From DATHSY01 sp046729855 (lineage in GTDB: Bacteria; Actinomycetota; UBA4738; HRBIN12), in NCBI GenBank assembly GCA_046729855.1, contig JBKPHM010000150.1, forward strand, positions 1 to 19,373: a DNA stretch of 19,373 bases, read 5' to 3'. Shown in pieces: positions 15,822 to 19,373 of the stretch. Under the pieces are notes generated by a model. That model was not told the DNA's origin. It did not search any database and saw nothing but the letters and a program-made list of their open reading frames with translations. Position 1 is the first letter of the stretch; each line of letters starts with the position of its first letter. The position numbers and the translations under genes are program-made.

Positions 15822-15930
15822 ATGGATCGAACGACCGTGACGCGAGCCTCGACGCTGACGTTCCTGATCGCTGACGTGCGCGGATACACACGCCTTCACT
15901 CGTGAACGCGGTGACGCCCGCCGGTGAGCG
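15822..15930 (+). pseudogene. Adenylate/guanylate cyclase N-terminal fragment
   Basis: GGGAG at 15811-15815 precedes an ATG at 15822. The frame gives STLTFLIADVRGYTRLHS and stops at 15903-15905. The first part matches the opening strand of a class III cyclase domain (TLTFLFTDIRGYTRF in typical members), with the metal-binding aspartate. Shifting by one base at about 15895 restores the expected continuation FTRERGDAR up to a TGA near 15925. So the domain was interrupted by an indel and then cut off after about 35 residues. Confidence 0.6.
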
Positions 15931-16200
15931 GGTCGTCCTCGTCGTGGATCAACTCGAGGAGATCTTCACGACGTGCGGCTCGGACGACGAGCGCGCGACG
16001 TTCATCGCGGCGGTGACGCGAGCCGCCTCCGACGCGCATCGCGCGGTCGTTGTCCTGGCGATGCGGAGCGACTACCACGGCGACTGCGCGTGGTATCTCG
16101 AGCTCGCCGAGCTACTCTCCGCCAACCACGTCCTCGTCGGTCCGATGACGCAGGACGAGCTTCGGCGCGCGATCGAGCTCCCGCTCGCTCGCGCTGTCTT
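15931..16200 (+). pseudogene. nSTAND-type ATPase internal fragment
   Basis: The frame that can start at a GTG at 15902 reads GERVVLVVDQLEEIFTTC, then DDERATFIAAVTRAASDAHR, VVVLAMRSDYHGDCAWYLEL and AELLSANHVLVGPMTQDELR, ending at AIELPLARAV. This is the Walker B to sensor part of the nSTAND ATPase found in large actinobacterial cyclase- or BTAD-WD40 proteins. The P-loop upstream and the helical and WD40 parts downstream are missing. After about 16200 the frame continues to 16564 without recognisable content. Because cyclase and nSTAND domains occur in one protein, this and the preceding fragment may be two pieces of one ancestral gene with an internal deletion. Confidence 0.65.
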
Positions 16201-16660
16201 CATTCCCTATGACCGGCGTCTTTGTCCTTGGACGCCCTCTAAGAACGTGCAAAGACTTGTCAGGCGGAGCATCCTCTGGGAATCCCCACCCTCGAAGAGG
16301 CAGACCATCGGCTCGGCATGGCGGGGGGCCTCGCTCGGCATCGTTCGTCTCGGCGACGGAGAAGGGCGACTCGAGATGCTTGCCCTGAGAATCGTGATCG
16401 GCGCCGCAATCGCCGTCACTGTGTCTCGTATTGGTCGTTCGCGGTCGGGGTCGGGCGACGTCTCGACTGGCATGGGAGGACCCGACGCAATCGAGGTCGT
16501 GATGAGCGACGACCGCTTACGGGCTGACGTGGTCGAGCTCGAGCACGAACACCGAGACCTGTGACGACACAGAGATGGTGGTCCGCGCTACCTTGGGATG
16601 CGTCTGGTTCGCCAGGCGGGTCGCGAGTCGGGCCCGGTTTGCTCCCATAGGATCGCTTCT
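16201..16660. other. Gene-free stretch after the nSTAND remnant
   Basis: About 460 bases with open frames on both strands but no recognisable product. The plus frame reads on from the nSTAND fragment (for example LEMLALRIVIGAAIAVTVSR, then IGRSRSGSGD), which looks like chance translation of GC-rich DNA. I see no RNA gene, repeat or clear promoter here. It is best explained as decayed sequence. Confidence 0.4.
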
Positions 16661-17050
16661 GTGGACGCGTCGGTGGCGGCGAGAGCCTGGATCGGCGCCT
16701 GGGAGCGAGGCTGGGTGGCCCGAGACGCCGAGGTGATCGCCGCCCGGTACGCACCCTCGGCCCCGTACCTGTCGCACCCGTTTCGCGATGTCACGACGGC
16801 GTTGGAGTACGTGTCGTGGGCGTTCGGCGAGGAGGACCTGGTGCGCTGCTGGTTTGGCGAGCCCGTCGTCGGCGACGCCCGGGCGGCCGTCGAGTACTGG
16901 GCCATCCTTCGACGGCCGGACGGATCAGAGGTCACGATCGCCGGGACCGCAATCCTCCGGTTCGGGGCAGACGGACGCGTCCACAACCACCGTGACTACT
17001 GGGTCCAGCGTGAGGGCGCCGCTGGACCGCCAGCCGGTTGGGGTCGTTGA
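16661..17050 (+). CDS. NTF2/SnoaL-like fold protein
   Basis: A complete 129-residue protein of the nuclear transport factor 2-like superfamily, whose cone-shaped fold serves as an isomerase, hydrolase or ligand-binding pocket. From the GTG at 16661 the first helix is VAARAWIGAWERGWVARDAE, followed by RYAPSAPYLSHPFRD, where intact family members place the ligand pocket. ALEYVSWAFGEEDLVRCWFG and AAVEYWAILRRPDGSEVTIA are the next helix and strands. The end, LRFGADGRVHNHRDYWVQ, is the usual closing strand pair of this group. The frame opens earlier at 16598, but that extension is unlike the family. No strong ribosome binding site is visible, and nothing nearby suggests a pathway. Confidence 0.75.
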   Translation: MDASVAARAWIGAWERGWVARDAEVIAARYAPSAPYLSHPFRDVTTALEYVSWAFGEEDLVRCWFGEPVVGDARAAVEYWAILRRPDGSEVTIAGTAILRFGADGRVHNHRDYWVQREGAAGPPAGWGR

Positions 17051-17275
17051 ACGGCAGCCGCCTCCAGTCGAGGGTCGGCCGCCCAAGGCCGTCAATCGAA
17101 GCCGCTGACACGTCGCGGCGGCTCGGGCTGCCGGCTTCGGTGTGGTGCTGCGGCTAGCCGGACGGCGGGCCGCGGTGTTCCACGACGGGACGATCGCCTT
17201 CGAGCGGGACCGGCATCGGCCGCCCGGCCCCGACGAGGCTCCGGCATCGCGTCCGACTCGCGGTACGCTGGAAAG
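17051..17275. other. Intergenic region upstream of msrB
   Basis: No gene supported. A plus-strand stretch reads VVLRLAGRRAAVFHDGTIAF, but it has no start or continuation I can place. No clear promoter box is visible. Confidence 0.3.
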
Positions 17276-17290
17276 GTGGAGCGGCTCTCG

Positions 17291-17677
17291 ATGCCCGAGG
17301 ACGAGTGGCGGCGCCGGCTGACACCGGAGCAGTACCGGGTGCTTCGCCAGCAGGGCACCGAACCCCCCTACAGCCATCCCTACAGCTTGGCGAAGGAAGA
17401 GGGCGTATACCGATGCGCTGGGTGCGGGGCGGAGTTGTTCCGCTCGGAGGCCAAGTTCGACTCGGGCACGGGATGGCCGAGCTTTACTGATCCGGCGGCG
17501 GCGGACGCCGTCGAGCTACGGCCAGACCGCTCCCACGGGATGGTACGAACCGACGTGCGATGCCGACGATGCGGGAGCCATCTGGGGCACGTGTTCGACG
17601 ACGGTCCGGCCCCTACCGGGCTGCGGTACTGCATCAACGGCGTCTGCCTGGTCCTCCAGCCGCTCCAGTCCGCGTAG
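17291..17677 (+). CDS. msrB: Peptide-methionine (R)-S-oxide reductase MsrB
   Basis: Repairs oxidised methionine by reducing the R-sulfoxide form in proteins; cytoplasmic, 128 residues. From the ATG at 17291, DEWRRRLTPEQYRVLRQQGT is the N-terminal helix. RCAGCGAELF (41-50) and RCRRCGSHLGHVFDDGP (90-106) supply the four zinc-binding cysteines C42, C45, C91 and C94. GTGWPSF (59-65) forms the substrate pocket. RYCIN (112-116) has the catalytic C114, and C119 follows in GVCLVL. AGGTGGAG ends nine bases before this ATG; a GTG at 17276 is also in frame, but its purine stretch is too close, so I prefer 17291. The gene stands alone on its strand. Confidence 0.95.
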   Translation: MPEDEWRRRLTPEQYRVLRQQGTEPPYSHPYSLAKEEGVYRCAGCGAELFRSEAKFDSGTGWPSFTDPAAADAVELRPDRSHGMVRTDVRCRRCGSHLGHVFDDGPAPTGLRYCINGVCLVLQPLQSA

Positions 17678-17721
17678 CCGCGAGCCATCGCAACGCTCGC
17701 CCCGACGCGATCGAGGCTCGC

Positions 17722-17745
17722 GTGGACCGCCCCGGGCTGGTCCAC
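17722..17745. terminator. Possible bidirectional terminator hairpin
   Basis: GTGGACC (17722-17728) and GGTCCAC (17739-17745) form a perfect seven-base stem with a ten-base GC-rich loop. It sits between the convergent msrB and hydrolase genes. There is no T-tract, which is common for hairpin terminators in GC-rich bacteria, so function is inferred from position only. Confidence 0.4.
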
Positions 17746-17794
17746 GACCGCGCACTCCATCGGCCGAAGACAACGCGTTCGTCGCACAGGACGC

Positions 17795-18385
17795 TCAGGT
17801 CAATTCGAGGCTGGCTTGAAGGAATTGGATGACGCGGCCAAATGCCTCTATGGCCTGCCCGTCCCGACCTGCTCGAACATGTGTCCGCACCTGGCGCACC
17901 GTCACCAGGTCGGCGTCCACCCCCACTGCCCGGAGCGCTTCCATCGTGGAGAGCGACGCTTCGCGCGGGACGTCCCTGTCCGCGTCACCGTGGAGGAACA
18001 ACGTGGGGGGAAAGGCGCTCGATGCGTGCCGAACCGGGCAGTACGCCTCGAGCGCATCGCGGTCCTCGGCCGGATCGAGTCCGCTCACCTCGCGCGGCCA
18101 CCTGCCGCGCTGGTGCCGGTAGTCGATCGCCAGGACGGCGACGCCGAGGCCCAGGTAGGCGTTGCGTGAGAGGAAGCAGGTCCTTGCGTGACTGCCGATC
18201 AGACCTCCGCCGCGGATCCAGAAGATGAGTGGCACCCGTGCGTCGCTGGTCGGGCGGTATAGGTCGGCACGGATCACGGACGACCCGACGCTCTTGTAGG
18301 TCAGCGTGCGCCGCTCATGTGGGGGTAGGCCTCGTGCTCTGTAGGGTCGGCCCTCGGCCCCGAACGTCGTGGGGTTGATGGCCAC
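17795..18385 (-). pseudogene. Alpha/beta hydrolase (esterase-like) with internal deletion
   Basis: A 196-residue frame from a GTG at 18385. The N-terminal half has RADLYRPTSDARVPLIFWIR (39-58) then GGGLIGS, where a normal enzyme has HGGG as oxyanion hole; here the histidine is arginine (R58). VAVLAIDYRHQRGRWPREV ends near residue 100. The text then jumps directly to LDPAEDRDALEAYCP and FPPTLFLHGDADRDVP (125-140), which has the triad aspartate (D136). The nucleophile elbow GxSxG, normally between these blocks, is absent, so roughly 70-100 residues appear deleted around 18085. The C-terminus lacks the usual GHG-type histidine motif. The protein cannot be a conventional esterase and is most likely decayed, although the frame is still open. 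Confidence 0.7.
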
Positions 18386-18398
18386 GGATCCACTCTAC

Positions 18399-18464
18399 GT
18401 GTCGTCTGAACGCCTCGAAGAACGTCATCGCGGAGACGCGGGCGACGTGATCCTCGTGGGGTGA
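18399..18464 (+). other. Very short ORF, 21 codons
   Basis: A GTG at 18399 opens a 21-residue frame (VSSERLEERHRGDAGDVILV then G) that ends in a TGA overlapping the next GTG by four bases (GTGA). The overlap resembles coupled genes, but nothing in the peptide is recognisable. It may be chance or the remains of a broken gene. Confidence 0.15.
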
Positions 18465-18598
18465 ACGAGGTGAAGTTCGGGCTCACGGCGGACGATCTCG
18501 TGGACATGTTGGCGCCGTATCTCATGATGTCGGAGGGCCTCACGGCTTGCCTCGCAGGCGTTCACCCGCGAGTTGTCGAGGCCTGCTGTGCGGCGTGA
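18461..18598 (+). CDS. Small hypothetical protein, 45 residues
   Basis: A GTG at 18461 starts VNEVKFGLTADDLVDMLAPY, then LMMSEGLTACLAGVHPRVVE and ACCAA. The first part has protein-like helix character, and the end has paired cysteines. I do not recognise it. The TGA at 18596-18598 directly precedes the Shine-Dalgarno of the thioredoxin-like lipoprotein gene, so if translated it is probably in that operon. No ribosome binding site of its own is obvious. It could also be the tail of a decayed gene. Confidence 0.3.
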   Translation: MNEVKFGLTADDLVDMLAPYLMMSEGLTACLAGVHPRVVEACCAA

Positions 18599-18614
18599 AA
18601 GGAGGAATGGCGGG

Positions 18615-19235
18615 GTGACGCGAACACTTCGGCCCCCGCGTCTTCACCGGCGCGTCGTTCCGACCCTGATCCTGCTCGCTCTCGTCTCGAGCGGTTGCAC
18701 GGGGAGCGACACCGGCTCGAGTCATCGGTCCAGCCCAACCGGGGGCCAGGGCACGCCCGCGTCCGTCCGCGAGCTCACGTCGATCGACACGCTTCGGAGT
18801 GCGTTCAACGACGACGCGGGGTCGACCCGCCTCATCCTGATCATCTCGCCCACCTGAAGCACGTGCCTCGCTGGCGCCAGTTGGGTGCAGAGGGAGATTC
18901 TGGAGGCGGAGCCGGCAGCGAAGCTCCGCGTCTATGCGGTCTGGGTTCCGTTTCTTGGAGGAACGAGCGAGGCGGCCGACGTGTCGCGTCGGGTCCTGCC
19001 GGATCCGAGGGTGGATCAGTTCTGGGACGGCGATGCGGTGACGAGCGAGTGGTTCGCGAAGAACGTCGATCACAGCCCAGCGCCGGCGTGGGACGTGTAC
19101 TACCTGTTCGGTCCAGAGGCGACGTGGACGGATGTGCCGGGTCCGATCGAGAGTTCCGGCGCCACGATCATCGGCCAGAGCTCGGCGCTGAAGGACGCCA
19201 TCGCTCCGCTCCTCTCAGAACGATCGGCTGCCTGA
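18615..19235 (+). CDS. Thioredoxin-like lipoprotein, probable selenoprotein (in-frame TGA at 18855)
   Basis: If the TGA at 18855-18857 is read as selenocysteine, this is a 206-residue exported redox protein. AAAGGAGG (18598-18605) lies nine bases before the GTG at 18615. A basic start and hydrophobic core lead to LALVSSGC, a weak lipobox with C28 as the likely lipid anchor, then a Ser/Gly linker. The thioredoxin-like fold begins with STRLILIISPT (70-80), then U81-S-T-C84, then LAGASWVQREILEAEPAAKL. The strand LRVYAVWVPFLGG, the region DPRVDQFWDGDAVTSEWFAK and the strand WDVYYLFGPEATW complete the domain. U81 falls exactly at the first position of a CxxC redox motif. The frame is the same on both sides, and the downstream part has no ribosome binding site of its own. 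Alternative: a nonsense-mutated pseudogene, since several neighbours are decayed. Ordinary gene callers would report 18615-18857 and 18885-19235 separately. Confidence 0.75.
18859..18888 (+). promoter_or_regulatory. Candidate bacterial SECIS hairpin
   Basis: Directly after the TGA, GCAC (18859-18862) pairs with GTGC (18885-18888) and CC (18866-18867) with GG (18883-18884). The top stem GCTG (18870-18873) pairs with CAGT (18878-18881, one G-T wobble) around the loop GCGC (18874-18877). The apical loop starts with G, 17 bases after the TGA. Bacterial SECIS elements recognised by SelB lie in coding sequence just downstream of the UGA, with a G in the apical loop at about this distance. The lower stem is bulged, so this is a candidate by eye, not a folded prediction. 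Confidence 0.5.
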
Positions 19236-19241
19236 GATCCG

Positions 19242-19373
19242 ATGGCGAGCGTTGTCGACGCACGGTCCACTCGCCGAACGGTCTTTGCCGGAGCCGTGAC
19301 GCTGCTCGTGCTCGCGGTCGCCGTGATCGCCGGGCTCACGTCGCCCACGACCGGTGGCGCGCCGGTGATCTTC
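19242..19373 (+). CDS. Membrane protein, N-terminal part only (cut by window end)
   Basis: An ATG at 19242, six bases after the stop of the thioredoxin-like gene, opens a frame that runs off the window. The 44 visible residues have a short polar start (MASVVDARSTRR) and one hydrophobic segment (TVFAGAVTLLVLAVAVIAGL), then a Thr/Gly/Pro-rich stretch. It could be a membrane protein or another exported, membrane-anchored redox protein. The family cannot be told from so little. The tight spacing suggests co-transcription with the selenoprotein candidate. Confidence 0.55.
   Translation, partial: MASVVDARSTRRTVFAGAVTLLVLAVAVIAGLTSPTTGGAPVIF

Noticed and set aside
15903..15905. TGA in the cyclase fragment as another selenocysteine codon
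   Set aside because: A one-base shift restores the expected cyclase sequence, no redox motif is present, and the gene is truncated anyway.
1..19373. CRISPR arrays, tRNA or rRNA genes, insertion sequences, phage attachment sites
   Set aside because: No regularly spaced repeats, tRNA-like TTCGAATC loops in suitable context, transposase motifs or flanking direct repeats were seen.

Overview
The window is GC-rich DNA with frequent GTG starts and overlapping stop/start junctions (GTGA). It carries class III cyclase, nSTAND, CoxL-type and luciferase-like genes or remnants. This mix suits a soil or aquatic Actinomycetota or Chloroflexota-like bacterium, but no rRNA or marker gene fixes the taxon.

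Layout. (1) 1-2042: a small nucleotidyltransferase gene, then two truncated, frameshifted remnants that meet tail to tail near 1620: a molybdopterin oxidoreductase on the plus strand and a zinc-ribbon adenylate cyclase on the minus strand. (2) 2073-12404: an intact carbohydrate locus. The minus strand has a binding lipoprotein and two permeases. Divergently, the plus strand has the ATPase, a DeoR-type repressor, a metal-dependent amidohydrolase and an MFS transporter. Facing these are two tandem NAD-dependent family 4 glycosidases. Together they could import a glycoside, cleave it inside the cell and process the product under DeoR control. (3) 12463-15635: a rearranged stretch. A luciferase-like monooxygenase remnant is joined to the first ~80 codons of a dihydrodipicolinate-synthase-like gene, which overlaps a CoxL-type molybdenum hydroxylase ORF whose N-terminus is a truncated SnoaL-like domain. 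(4) 15822-16660: cyclase and nSTAND ATPase remnants, then about 460 bp with nothing recognisable. (5) 16661-18385: an NTF2/SnoaL-like protein, MsrB, and a broken alpha/beta hydrolase. (6) 18399-19373: short overlapping ORFs, then a thioredoxin-like lipoprotein gene interrupted by an in-frame TGA exactly where the first cysteine of a CxxC motif belongs, then the start of a membrane protein gene.

The most notable item is that last gene. The frame stays open and protein-like across the TGA, giving a U-S-T-C redox motif, a hairpin lies just downstream, and a strong Shine-Dalgarno sits at the upstream start. It is best read as a selenoprotein that ordinary gene calling would split in two. The second theme is the number of gene remnants (at least seven) packed around intact operons, which suggests repeated deletion and joining, or assembly error.
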